NCBI RefSeq assembly: GCF_000613445.1
Contig: NZ_BAIZ01000018.1
Coordinates: 1 to 63,382, forward strand
DNA: 63,382 nt
Origin: Hoylesella shahii DSM 15611 = JCM 12083
Lineage (GTDB): Bacteria; Bacteroidota; Bacteroidia; Bacteroidales; Bacteroidaceae
Direction: 5' to 3'
In this document: one piece after another, positions 9,856 through 17,781 of the stretch
Position numbering within the stretch: the stretch's first letter is position 1
How the letters are laid out: each line of letters starts with the position of its first letter
Position numbers and translations under genes: made by a program
Notes under the pieces: model-generated
The model's input: the letters and a program-made list of their open reading frames with translations, nothing else
Database searches by the model: none
What the model was told of the DNA's origin: nothing

Positions 9856-11331
9856 ATGACACACCAAATATCAGCCGACCATCTTACGATTGAGAGAATA
9901 GGCGAAATAATTTATAATAACTATAAGATTGAATTGAGTGATGATGCTCGTAAGCGCATTATCAGAAGCCGTGAATACCTTGATGCACGTATAGCTAAGG
10001 AAGAGAATCCTATCTATGGCGTCACAACGGGATTCGGTTCGCTCTGTAGCGTATCTATTAGCAAAGACCAATTGTCGCAGTTGCAAGTAAATCTTATTAA
10101 GTCTCATGCTTGCGGTGTGGGTGAACGCTTGCCCAACGACATTATTAAAATGATGATCTTGCTTAAAGTGCAGTCGCTTAGCTATGGCTTCTCGGGTTGC
10201 AAACTTGATACTGTTGAACGTCTTATCGACATGTTTAACAACGATATCTTCCCTATTATCCTAGAGCAAGGTTCTCTTGGCGCATCGGGCGACCTCGTTC
10301 CACTTGCTCATATGAGTCTTCCTTTAGTGGGTCTTGGCGAAGTGGATATGAATGGCGAAGTTCTTTCTGGCGAAGAAATGAATCGCCGAATGAACTGGAA
10401 ACCCATTGAACTGGCTAGCAAAGAGGGATTGGCTTTGCTCAACGGAACACAAAATATGAGTGCTCAAGCTGTTTGGGCACTACTCAATGCACAACGTCTG
10501 AGCGAGTGGGCCGATGTTATTGCAGCTATGTCGCTCGACGCTTTCGATGGGCGTATTGAACCTTTCACTCATGCTGTACACGCAGTGCGTCCTCATCAGG
10601 GGCAAATTGAGACTGCAGCACGCTTCCGCCAATTGCTAGAGGGTAGTGAACTCATCGCCCGTCCTAAGAAACATGTGCAAGATCCCTACTCCTTTCGTTG
10701 TGTACCACAGGTTCATGGCACGGTGAAAGACACGCTTCGCTATGTTTATTCGGTGATAGATATCGAGATTAACTCTGCCACCGACAACCCCACTGTCTGT
10801 CCAGATGAAGATTTAATTATTTCGGCCGGAAACTTCCATGGCGAACCTATTGCTCTTCCAATGGATTATCTTGCTATTGCAATGAGCGAATTGGCCAATA
10901 TCAGCGAACGACGTATCTATCGTTTGGTGTCTGGCTTGCGCGAACTTCCTAGTTTCTTGGTGGCCAAACCTGGTCTTAACAGTGGCTTCATGATAGCTCA
11001 ATACACTGCAGCCTCTGTGGTTAGCTTAAACAAATCGTATGCTGTGCCTTCGTCTATCGACAGTATTCCGTCGTGTCAAGACCAAGAAGACCTTGTTAGT
11101 ATGGGTGCCAATGCGGCAATAAAGCTGCGTAAGGTGGTTGAAAACACCGAACGTGTGCTGGCTATCGAATTATTTAATGCTGCTCAAGCACTTGATTTTC
11201 GTCGCCCCCTTGTTTCTTCTCCCGAATTAATGAAGGTGTATGAGGCTTATCGCAAGGTGGTACCTTTTATTGATACAGACGTGATTATGTATCCCCATAT
11301 TGAGGATTCTGTCAAGTTCTTACGCAAATAA
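9856..11331 (+). CDS. hutH: Histidine ammonia-lyase
   Basis: Histidine ammonia-lyase removes ammonia from L-histidine to give urocanate, the entry step of the pathway. The 491-aa protein is intact. The Ala-Ser-Gly triad that cyclises into the MIO electrophile is at residues 143-145 (GSLGASGDLVPLAH), and the early family motif YGVTTGFGSL is at about 54-63. It sits third in the hut operon, 22 nt after hutU and 6 nt before hutI. It is the only one of the four hut enzymes in this window with an unbroken frame. Confidence 0.95.
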   Translation: MTHQISADHLTIERIGEIIYNNYKIELSDDARKRIIRSREYLDARIAKEENPIYGVTTGFGSLCSVSISKDQLSQLQVNLIKSHACGVGERLPNDIIKMMILLKVQSLSYGFSGCKLDTVERLIDMFNNDIFPIILEQGSLGASGDLVPLAHMSLPLVGLGEVDMNGEVLSGEEMNRRMNWKPIELASKEGLALLNGTQNMSAQAVWALLNAQRLSEWADVIAAMSLDAFDGRIEPFTHAVHAVRPHQGQIETAARFRQLLEGSELIARPKKHVQDPYSFRCVPQVHGTVKDTLRYVYSVIDIEINSATDNPTVCPDEDLIISAGNFHGEPIALPMDYLAIAMSELANISERRIYRLVSGLRELPSFLVAKPGLNSGFMIAQYTAASVVSLNKSYAVPSSIDSIPSCQDQEDLVSMGANAAIKLRKVVENTERVLAIELFNAAQALDFRRPLVSSPELMKVYEAYRKVVPFIDTDVIMYPHIEDSVKFLRK

Positions 11332-11337
11332 TTATTG

Positions 11338-12581
11338 ATGGCAACTACTTTATTCTTTAACATAGCGACCCTTGGCGGTGTAGATCGCAAGGGTCGCTTG
11401 CGCCTACAAGGCAGTGAAATGGCTCAGTTTGAGACTCTTGATAATGCTTATCTTCTTGTAAAAGATGGAAGAATAGCCGATTTTGGTCCAATGGAGCAAA
11501 TGCCTAAGTTTGATGATAATGTGACAAAGGTTGATGCAGATGGGGGAACGGTGATGCCATCGTTTTGCGATTCGCACACGCACATTGTCAATGCTGGTAG
11601 TCGTGAGGGCGAGTTTGTTGATAAAATCAATGGCTTGTCGTATGCCGAAATTGCCAAACGTGGTGGTGGTATTCTCAATAGTGCTGACAAACTGCACGAA
11701 ATGAGCGAAGACGATTTGTACGAACAGTCGATGAAACGCGTTCGCGAGGTGATGTTTAAAGGCACTGGTTGTGTGGAAATTAAAAGCGGATACGGGCTTA
11801 ATACCGAAGATGAACTGAAAATGCTTCGCGTTATCAAACGTATTAAAGAAACTTCACCACTCAAAGTGGTTGCCAATTTCCTCGGTGCCCATGCTGTTGG
11901 TAGGGCTTATGCTGGAAGACAAGCCGAATATGTTGATCTTGTCATAAACGAAATGATACCCGCTGTGGCTGCAGAAGGGCTTGCCGACTTTGTGGATGTG
12001 TTCTGTGACGAGGGCTTTTTTACACCTGAAGAGACGGGACGCATACTGCAAGCTGGTGCAAAACATGGTATGCGTGGCAAAATTCATGGTCAGGAACTGG
12101 CTCCAAGTGGCGGTGTTGAGGTGGCGCTAAAACACAATGCACTCTCCGTTGACCATTTGGAGAGTATGACCGACGAAGATATTGCCATGATGATTGGCAC
12201 AGAAACGTCACCAACGGCGTTGCCTGGCACTTCATTCTTTCTTAACATTCCCTTTGCACCCGTGCGCAAAATGATTAGTGCTGGACTTGGTCCTGCCATG
12301 CAAGCGACTATAATCCAGGGTCAACACCGTCGGGCGATATGAAATTTGTGGTGTCGTTGGCTTGTATCAAAATGCGACTTCTACCCGAAGAGGCACTTAA
12401 TGCGGCAACCATCAACGGTGCATACGCTATGGGGCTAAGTGCTGATTATGGATCGATAGCTATTGGCAAGGTCGCAAACTTCTACATCACCCACCCCATT
12501 CCTTCTATTGCCTTCATTCCCTACGCCTATACCACGCCCGTTATTCGCGAGGTATATCTCAACGGCGAACGACAAAATTGA
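11338..12581 (+). CDS. hutI: Imidazolonepropionase (frameshift near 12300)
   Basis: This amidohydrolase opens imidazolonepropionate to formiminoglutamate, the substrate of FtcD. The metal-binding CDSHTHIVNAGSR motif is near residue 80, and DHLESM comes later. The frame breaks near 12300: CCATGCAAGCGAC lacks one G, so the expected AMASDYNPGSTPSGDMKFV is read out of frame. The C-terminal barrel and composite domain (KFVVSLACIKMRLLPEEALN through LNGERQN) continue intact to 12581. The start is taken at ATG 11338, six bases after the hutH stop, as expected for translational coupling. Confidence 0.9.
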
Positions 12582-12609
12582 CGAGCAATACAGCGGAGAA
12601 AACGTTCAG

Positions 12610-12703
12610 ATTGACGTGTTGACCAGTGTCTATGATATAAAAGAGGAGTATTCTAAATCCTTGATAAAGGGCATCCCTCTCTTCAACTTGTCAACACGTC
12701 AAT
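12610..12703. repeat. 14-bp perfect inverted repeat with 66-nt spacer
   Basis: ATTGACGTGTTGAC at 12610-12623 is repeated in inverse orientation as GTCAACACGTCAAT at 12690-12703. The element lies in the gap between hutI and the TfoX-N gene. It has no T-run, so it is not an ordinary terminator. It could be the ends of a tiny element, an invertible segment or a long RNA hairpin. Confidence 0.6.
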
Positions 12704-12751
12704 TGGTAAATAAGGCATCATCACCCACAATAATTAAAAATTAAATCACAC

Positions 12752-13072
12752 ATGGCTTGTACCACAGACTTTGTTCAGTACGTTGTAGACCAATGTATTA
12801 CGGCAGGAGAAATCACGGTTAAGAAGATGTTTGGAGAGTATGGTATCTATTGCAACGGCAAAATCTTCGGTCTATTGTGCGATGATTGTCTTTACATCAA
12901 GCCCACCGAAGCTGGCAAAAAGGAACTTAAATCCATTGATTTACGCCCTCCCTATCCAGGAGCAAAAGACTACTTTTACATTGCTGACCTTGAAGACCAC
13001 GAGGTTTTAGCCAAAATTGTGAAGGAAACCTGCAAAGAATTGCCCGAACCCAAGCCCCGAAACAAAAAATAA
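12752..13072 (+). CDS. TfoX/Sxy N-terminal domain protein
   Basis: A 106-aa single-domain protein matching the TfoX N-terminal domain, with KKMFGEYGIYCNGKIFGLLCDD and then YIKPTEAGKKEL. In gammaproteobacteria TfoX controls competence genes. Stand-alone N-domain proteins like this one are common in Bacteroidetes and have no established role. It carries no DNA-binding C-terminal domain. It follows the hut operon after 170 nt that hold a perfect inverted repeat, and it converges on ribE. The C-terminus is lysine-rich (EPKPRNKK). Confidence 0.8.
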   Translation: MACTTDFVQYVVDQCITAGEITVKKMFGEYGIYCNGKIFGLLCDDCLYIKPTEAGKKELKSIDLRPPYPGAKDYFYIADLEDHEVLAKIVKETCKELPEPKPRNKK

Positions 13073-13156
13073 TAACAGCTGCTTCAGGGCTTGAACACGG
13101 GCGTAAATCGTGAAGTTATGCACGATAACGGCTCAAAACGAATCGGAAATGCAAGC

Positions 13157-13765
13157 TTATTTGCTTGAAAGGCTTTCCATGCGGGCGATGTATTTGCCCA
13201 AGATATCAAACTCTAAATTCACTACCGAACCAACTTTGATGTCGCAAAAGTTGGTGTTTTCTCGCGTGTAGGGTATGATAGCCACCTTAAAGGTACACTC
13301 AGTAGGACTAATCACTGTAAGCGACACGCCATTAACAGTAACCGAACCTTTGTCTACTGTGAAATATCCGCGTCCCACTTGTTCAGGATTAAAAGTGTAT
13401 TCAAACGTAAAATAGGTTGAGCCTTCCGCGTCTTCCATCGCTACACATGTGGCAGTGGTGTCAACATGTCCCTGTACGATGTGGCCGTCTAGTCGGCCGT
13501 TCATTTTCATTGAGCGTTCAATGTTAACCTTGTCGCCCACCTGCAATAGTCCAAGGTTCGACTTAATCAAAGTTTCCTTCATGGCTGTAACCGTGTAGTT
13601 GTCGTCATCAAGTTCAACAACCGTTAGGCAAACTCCATTATGTGCAACGCTCTGGTCTATCTTCAACTCGTTGGTAAAGGTAGACTTAAACGTAAAGTCG
13701 ATATTCTCTTCATATCGTTTCATGGCCACAAGTGTAGCCATCTCTTCTACTATGCCTGAAAACAT
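13157..13765 (-). CDS. ribE: Riboflavin synthase alpha chain
   Basis: Riboflavin synthase dismutates two 6,7-dimethyl-8-ribityllumazines to riboflavin. The 202-aa chain opens with MFSGIVEE and has the two lumazine-binding repeats of the family (about residues 1-97 and 98-195), each with a G-V-C/S-L-T-V motif (HNGVCLTVV and VNGVSLTVI). The length is normal. The mRNA has a leader of about 275 nt with a strongly paired element and a terminator hairpin 47 nt before the start codon, so expression is probably controlled by attenuation. No other rib genes adjoin it. Confidence 0.93.
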   Translation of the reverse strand: MFSGIVEEMATLVAMKRYEENIDFTFKSTFTNELKIDQSVAHNGVCLTVVELDDDNYTVTAMKETLIKSNLGLLQVGDKVNIERSMKMNGRLDGHIVQGHVDTTATCVAMEDAEGSTYFTFEYTFNPEQVGRGYFTVDKGSVTVNGVSLTVISPTECTFKVAIIPYTRENTNFCDIKVGSVVNLEFDILGKYIARMESLSSK

Positions 13766-13812
13766 ATAGCTTTATCTTTAATTGTTTGTTGTTTTTGTTA
13801 ATTGTTAGCTCT

Positions 13813-13842
13813 AAAAAATAGGCAGGAAGAAACTCCTGCCTA
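13813..13842 (-). terminator. Attenuator-type terminator in the ribE leader
   Basis: A 9-bp perfect GC-rich stem (TAGGCAGGA with TCCTGCCTA) is followed on the minus strand by six U. It lies between the ribE promoter and its start codon, so it would stop transcription before the gene. Confidence 0.75.
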
Positions 13843-13852
13843 ATATAAAAAA

Positions 13853-14030
13853 GGGTCGTACCGATGATGTGATGAAAACTCTGAGCTATACATGATTTGA
13901 GAGTTCCCCGCCTTTGTAATCCACCGGCTTTACAGCTAACCATGATGGTCGTGGCCCGCCATTAGCAAAAGAATTCTTCTCGGTTTTCGATTTTATTTTG
14001 AAGAGTACCCCAATCAAATCGATACAACCC
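13853..14030 (-). ncRNA. Structured leader RNA upstream of ribE, candidate riboswitch
   Basis: The 178-nt segment is closed by a 13-bp uninterrupted helix: GGGTTGTATCGAT (14018-14030) with ATCGGTACGACCC (13853-13865), all pairs Watson-Crick or G-U. Inside is a hairpin, AACTCT (13900-13905) with AGAGTT (13877-13882), written as on the RNA, plus a G-rich centre with GGCGGG and GGCGGGG. It starts soon after the promoter and is followed after 10 nt by the terminator. Position ahead of ribE suggests an FMN-sensing riboswitch, and a central stretch loosely resembles that element (GGTGGATT after a hairpin). The RFN 5' core consensus is not visible, so the ligand is unknown. Confidence 0.55.
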
Positions 14031-14044
14031 CTATATTTGCTGTG

Positions 14045-14076
14045 CAAAGGTAAGCGTTTTCAGCGATATTACCAAA
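14045..14076 (-). promoter_or_regulatory. ribE promoter (TTTG, 20 nt, TACCTTTG)
   Basis: On the minus strand TTTG (14076-14073) is followed by 20 nt and TACCTTTG (14052-14045), a full match to the Bacteroidetes housekeeping promoter. It places the start of transcription near 14040, about 275 nt before ribE. Confidence 0.7.
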
Positions 14077-14131
14077 TAATCGCTGGTCAAATTACTACCA
14101 ATAACAGTGCGAAAGTATGCCCTAACGTTAA

Positions 14132-14240
14132 CTACAAACACGTTTGTAGGGTTGCTACAACTTGCTTGTAGGGTCAGTACAATTTGCTTGTAGCGATAGT
14201 ACAACTTGTCTGTAGCTTGAGTACACGCCCTTTTGTAGCG
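14132..14240. repeat. Array A: five units of 22 bp (TACAACTTGCTTGTAG type)
   Basis: TACAA or TACAC begins units at 14133, 14156, 14178, 14200 and 14222, i.e. spacings of 23, 22, 22 and 22. Each unit is itself a short imperfect palindrome (CTACAA...TTGTAG). The array lies between the ribE promoter and the HD-domain gene. The unit sequence differs from arrays B-D but the period is the same. Confidence 0.7.
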
Positions 14241-14443
14241 AACCGGGCGGTTCGTTTTTACTCAAACAAAGAATGAAAATGAACATAGAAAATGTATAGA
14301 GCCTATGTGTTAGACAAATGAATAGCCTAAGCTCGTTATTTTTTTGTGTATAATTTGAACATAGCACAATCACATTACACTGACATATAAGCACAAGAAA
14401 TGATATATTAATCAGCATATAAAGTTAGCAAAAACAACAACTA

Positions 14444-15079
14444 TTAAGGAGTCTCTTCCGCAAAAAGTCTTTCAAACCATTGTCGAAGCAAAGTCTTATT
14501 GGGCAGAATATTTCGAATTTCATTCAGATACTGCTCATTTATTGACCCAGGAATCCATAGTTTGATATAGCCTGCAGTAGAATATTTCTCGTTCAAATGT
14601 CTTTCGAAACGTTCCCACTGTGCCTCTTTTCCCAATTCAGGATAATTCGTTATCCCATATTGAATGGTTCTTCTGAACACCACTTCAGGTTCTAGGTCTC
14701 TGTCTGCTTCAGCTGTGATGCGCCCATAAATACTTCTGGGTGTTCGCGAACTAGATGCGCGGTGGTCTTCTACAGCCTCTTTCATGGTGACAAGCTGTTC
14801 CTTCGAGAACCATTTTCGCAGCCGTTGGTCGGCCATTAGAATTTTTCCGCTTGTGATATGGTGAATTGCACGAGGTCCTTCAAGACCTAAGTCGTGATAT
14901 GCAGCTGCTACATAGGCCATGTTAACATCGGCTCCAATTTTCTCGGCCAATGTTAGTGCACGTTTAATAACTCTCAATATGTGCGCCATATTGTGTGCAC
15001 GGTCAAATTGATTGTATCTTGGAAGGATGTTTTGTTCTACAAACTCCATCAGGTCTAGTTGTACTGTAGGTGCTGGCAT
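14444..15079 (-). CDS. HD-domain phosphohydrolase family protein
   Basis: A 211-aa cytoplasmic protein with an HD metal-binding domain in the N-terminal half: a histidine at about residue 33 (AHNMAHILRV), the HD pair at 62-63 (AAYHDLGLEG), HH at 73-74 and an acidic D-H pair further on (AVEDHRAS). HD proteins hydrolyse phosphate esters, often of nucleotides, and the substrate cannot be told here. The C-terminal 90 residues are not a recognised domain. It lies alone on the minus strand between the 22-bp array A and a strong bidirectional hairpin. Confidence 0.75.
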   Translation of the reverse strand: MPAPTVQLDLMEFVEQNILPRYNQFDRAHNMAHILRVIKRALTLAEKIGADVNMAYVAAAYHDLGLEGPRAIHHITSGKILMADQRLRKWFSKEQLVTMKEAVEDHRASSSRTPRSIYGRITAEADRDLEPEVVFRRTIQYGITNYPELGKEAQWERFERHLNEKYSTAGYIKLWIPGSINEQYLNEIRNILPNKTLLRQWFERLFAEETP

Positions 15080-15105
15080 CGTGTTTGTTCCTTTCTAATA
15101 GATAA

Positions 15106-15148
15106 ACGTAAAAAGGAGGAAACACGCTATTGGTCCTCCTTTTTACGT
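15106..15148. terminator. Strong 15-bp hairpin terminator
   Basis: ACGTAAAAAGGAGGA (15106-15120) pairs perfectly with TCCTCCTTTTTACGT (15134-15148) around a 13-nt loop. It lies downstream of the minus-strand DUF4270/small-protein unit and just upstream of the HD gene. Confidence 0.7.
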
Positions 15149-15207
15149 TGGCAAGTCTTTTCAAAGTAGCTTTGTTTGCAGCTTAAGCTTTGTAAAAGCA
15201 GCCACAG

Positions 15208-15324
15208 TTATGATTTTTTCCTTTCGGCTGGCAAGTTTACGGGATAACGTTTTTGGCTTTTTAGCCATTTCTTTTTCCGCTCCTCGTACTCTTGATTCTT
15301 GTTTTCAATATAGTTATCTGCCAT
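15208..15324 (-). CDS. Small charged hypothetical protein, 38 aa
   Basis: A 38-codon frame beginning MADNYIENKNQEYEER, very rich in lysine and glutamate, lies 16 nt after the DUF4270 gene on the same strand. The opening MADNY-E-K resembles a family of tiny uncharacterised Bacteroidales proteins (recalled, not searched). It has no signal peptide, cysteines or hydrophobic segment. It is followed by a strong hairpin terminator, so it would be the last gene of the unit. Function is unknown. Confidence 0.5.
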   Translation of the reverse strand: MADNYIENKNQEYEERKKKWLKSQKRYPVNLPAERKKS

Positions 15325-15340
15325 TAGCTCAAGCCGTTTG

Positions 15341-16737
15341 TTATTGCACCTTGGTGTAAATCACATTAAGCTTAATAGCGCTACCTGGTGCGCCAGTTCC
15401 TTTAAGTAGCTTAGTGCTTGTTAGCGACATATTGTGAGTAATCTTTGTGATAACTGTTTCGTTACTTCCCGATTGCGTCTGACGCGTAGTGTGGTAAGAG
15501 TAACGGGCACAATCACCAATTTGTTCCAATTAGGATTGGTTTTATCAGCCTTTCTCATCACGTTAATCACATTGGCAATGTTATCAAATGTGTAAGTGTT
15601 TGCCACCAGCGAACCCAAGAATGACACTTTGTTGTCCATCAAAACATTTTGTTTGAAAAAGCTGTTAAGACTATCAACAGGCAGCAGAAGCACGCTTGAC
15701 GAAGGGCTTAATGCGTTGTCGCTAGTAGTAGAGTTATTAACGCGAGGCACAGAAAGCTTCACTTGATTGATGTCTTGCCCGTTGTGGCCATTTTCAAGTT
15801 GTTCTACAGGGATGGTCAGTTGTGTGAAAAAGCCCGCTGGAGTTTTGAGGTAAGTGTATCTAGTGTCGTTAAGCAGTGTGGCTGTGGCAGCCGTATTGGT
15901 AACCTTTGTGTGTTGCAGAACCTCTTCAGTGCCAACGAGCGAAATCCATTGTGCAGAGTCTTTGCCATTAACTTTCGAGCGATAGAAGATGTTAAGCAAA
16001 CAGCTTTCCACATGTGCCATGGCTCCTAGTCCGCTTTTATGTTTAAAGTAGAATCCTGGGAACACATTGGTGAGGAAGCTATAAGTATTTTTGAAATACT
16101 CGGGATGCGCATAATAGGTTTGCAACAAGTAGGTACCTAGGTTGTTATACTCTTTGCCATTCTTGTCCCAATATTTATCGTTCATGCGGATGAGGATGCC
16201 ACTAGACGTTCCTGCTTTAGATGTAAGTGTGTAGCTAGCATCTTTATTGATACCATTTGTTGTGCGCAGATAGCCATTAGCTTCGGGGTCGAAGTTGGTA
16301 TAATACGTTCTTGTTTCAAGCATAGGTTTCTGCATCTCGCGCAAGTTGAGTGTCATCACCACCGTAGAGTCGCCATACGATTTAGCTAATGGTAAGAATA
16401 ATTCGCACGAATCGGCTATAACCTCATTGCCCAATTTGCTAACAATACTATCTTTTGCAGGCAAGCCAATGTCTGCCAAACTATGAAGCTGTATCATTGC
16501 ATCGCCTGTTATGTACGAACCTGTTTCAGGATCGCGCACATATCCTAAGTAAGCAACGGTGTTTTTAGAAAGCACCGAGTCTACCAGTACAGTGTTACTG
16601 GCCACAAGGAACGAGTCGGTTGTGGCCACAAAGCTATTGTTTTTATTGAGCGAGTTGCCCACTGTCTCGGTAGTATCATCGCAGCCAACGAAGGCAAGCG
16701 CCATGAAGGCTATTGGAAAAATTGCTTTTAAGTTCAT
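15341..16737 (-). CDS. DUF4270 lipoprotein (frameshift near 15492)
   Basis: An outer-membrane-type lipoprotein: a signal peptide with a lipobox ending at C19 (ALAFVGC), followed by the threonine/serine-rich beta-sheet sequence of DUF4270, whose function is unknown. The frame is broken near 15492, where one base is missing from ACCACACTACG. The normal C-terminus (RQTQSGSNETVITKITHNMS through LNVIYTKVQ) continues in the next frame to 15341. It is placed directly after the short GT5 gene, an arrangement I recall from Bacteroidales. The two may act together at the cell surface, but nothing in the sequence proves it. Confidence 0.8.
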
Positions 16738-16772
16738 GTTCGTTCAGTGTATAGAATGGGAAGAGGCACATA

Positions 16773-17582
16773 TCACTTTTCTGGATATATCACCTCGTAA
16801 AACTTTTTATAAGGTTCGGTGAAATCTTGACCAGGATATTTCAGCATTGGAACGGCTTTTTGTTCTGCGTATTCGGTGAGAACCGACTTAATACCTTCGC
16901 TTCCTTCAATTACGCCGTCGCTATAAGCAATAGCTAGTTTTTCAAGTTCAGTATAGTCGAACTCATTGTTAAATTCAGAAAGCGCAGTACCTTTAATCGA
17001 CTTATATTCCAAAGTCTTTTTGAAGTTTTGACCTAGTTGCCCTTCCAAGCCGTGGCTAAAAAGAGTTGTCACCACTTTTGTGTTGGCAAAAGCAGGCTCG
17101 TCTTTAAAGGCTTTCTTAATAAGCACAGGAATATATGCAGCCATCCAACCTTGGCAGTGAATGATATCGGGATTCCAACGCAGTTTTTTAACCGTTTCCA
17201 ATACGCCACGTGCGAAAAAAATGGCACGTTGTCCGTTGTCTGAATAAGGCATACCATTTTCGTCGAGAGCCATTTGGCGCTTCATGAAATAGTCGTCGTT
17301 GTCAATGAAATACACCTGAATTCTCGTCGAAGGAATTGAAGCCACCTTGATAATTAGTGGGTGGTCGGTTTCGTCGATAATGAGATTGACACCCGAAAGG
17401 CGAATAACCTCGTGGAGTTGACCGCGTCGTTCGTTGATGTTTCCCCACTTAGGCATGAACGTACGTATCTCGTACCCAGCTTCTTGGATGTTAAGCGGCA
17501 CATTATAGCCCATTAGAGACATTTCCGTTTCGGGAACATACGGGGTTATCTCCTGATTGATGAATAAGATTTTTTTTGACAT
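16773..17582 (-). CDS. Short GT5-like protein (glycogen/starch synthase N-terminal domain only)
   Basis: The 269-aa protein matches only the N-terminal Rossmann domain of GT5 glycogen/starch synthases: KKILFINQEITPYVPE at the start, then PDIIHCQGWMAAYIPVLIKK at about residues 140-160, and TTLFSHGLEGQLG. The GT-B C-terminal domain, which binds the sugar nucleotide, is missing, and no remnant of it follows. The chain ends naturally at EVIYPEK. It probably does not act as a normal glycogen synthase. The start is at MSKKIL, 54 nt after a TACCTTTG box. It shares a unit with DUF4270 and diverges from panC. Confidence 0.8.
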   Translation of the reverse strand: MSKKILFINQEITPYVPETEMSLMGYNVPLNIQEAGYEIRTFMPKWGNINERRGQLHEVIRLSGVNLIIDETDHPLIIKVASIPSTRIQVYFIDNDDYFMKRQMALDENGMPYSDNGQRAIFFARGVLETVKKLRWNPDIIHCQGWMAAYIPVLIKKAFKDEPAFANTKVVTTLFSHGLEGQLGQNFKKTLEYKSIKGTALSEFNNEFDYTELEKLAIAYSDGVIEGSEGIKSVLTEYAEQKAVPMLKYPGQDFTEPYKKFYEVIYPEK

Positions 17583-17635
17583 ACTTGACTTTGTTCTACT
17601 GGGATGGCATGCATCCCATTTCTTAAAACCGACTA

Positions 17636-17643
17636 CAAAGGTA
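17636..17643 (-). promoter_or_regulatory. -7 box TACCTTTG of the GT5/DUF4270 unit
   Basis: A TAnnTTTG match on the minus strand, 54 nt before the GT5 start. The leader carries a small palindrome at 17599-17615 (GGGATG with CATCCC). Confidence 0.55.
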
Positions 17644-17781
17644 CAAAAAAACATTGAGAAACAGGTTGCAAGTCAAGGTATTTGAAGTTCACGGTGTTGC
17701 TTTTTGTTATATTTTTAATGATATTCTTTCTTATTTAAGAAAAAAGCAGTTATTTTGCAGGCGCTTATAAGATACATTGCA

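Noticed and set aside
12463..12744. 93-codon frame over the hutI end and the inverted repeat
   Set aside because: It is the third frame of hutI extended into the gap. The hutI reading frame is clearly the real one here.
13710..13943. 77-codon open frame in the ribE leader (minus strand)
   Set aside because: It overlaps the terminator and the paired element and the ribE start in another frame, has no ribosome-binding site and no family resemblance.
13853..14030. RNase P RNA, tmRNA or SRP RNA
   Set aside because: None of the hallmark sequences I know for these RNAs was found, and the segment sits between a promoter and a terminator directly ahead of ribE, which suits a leader.
14155..14418. 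87-codon frame over array A (minus strand)
   Set aside because: It runs through the repeat units, with no promoter or ribosome-binding site, and a Cys-rich composition that follows from the DNA repeats.
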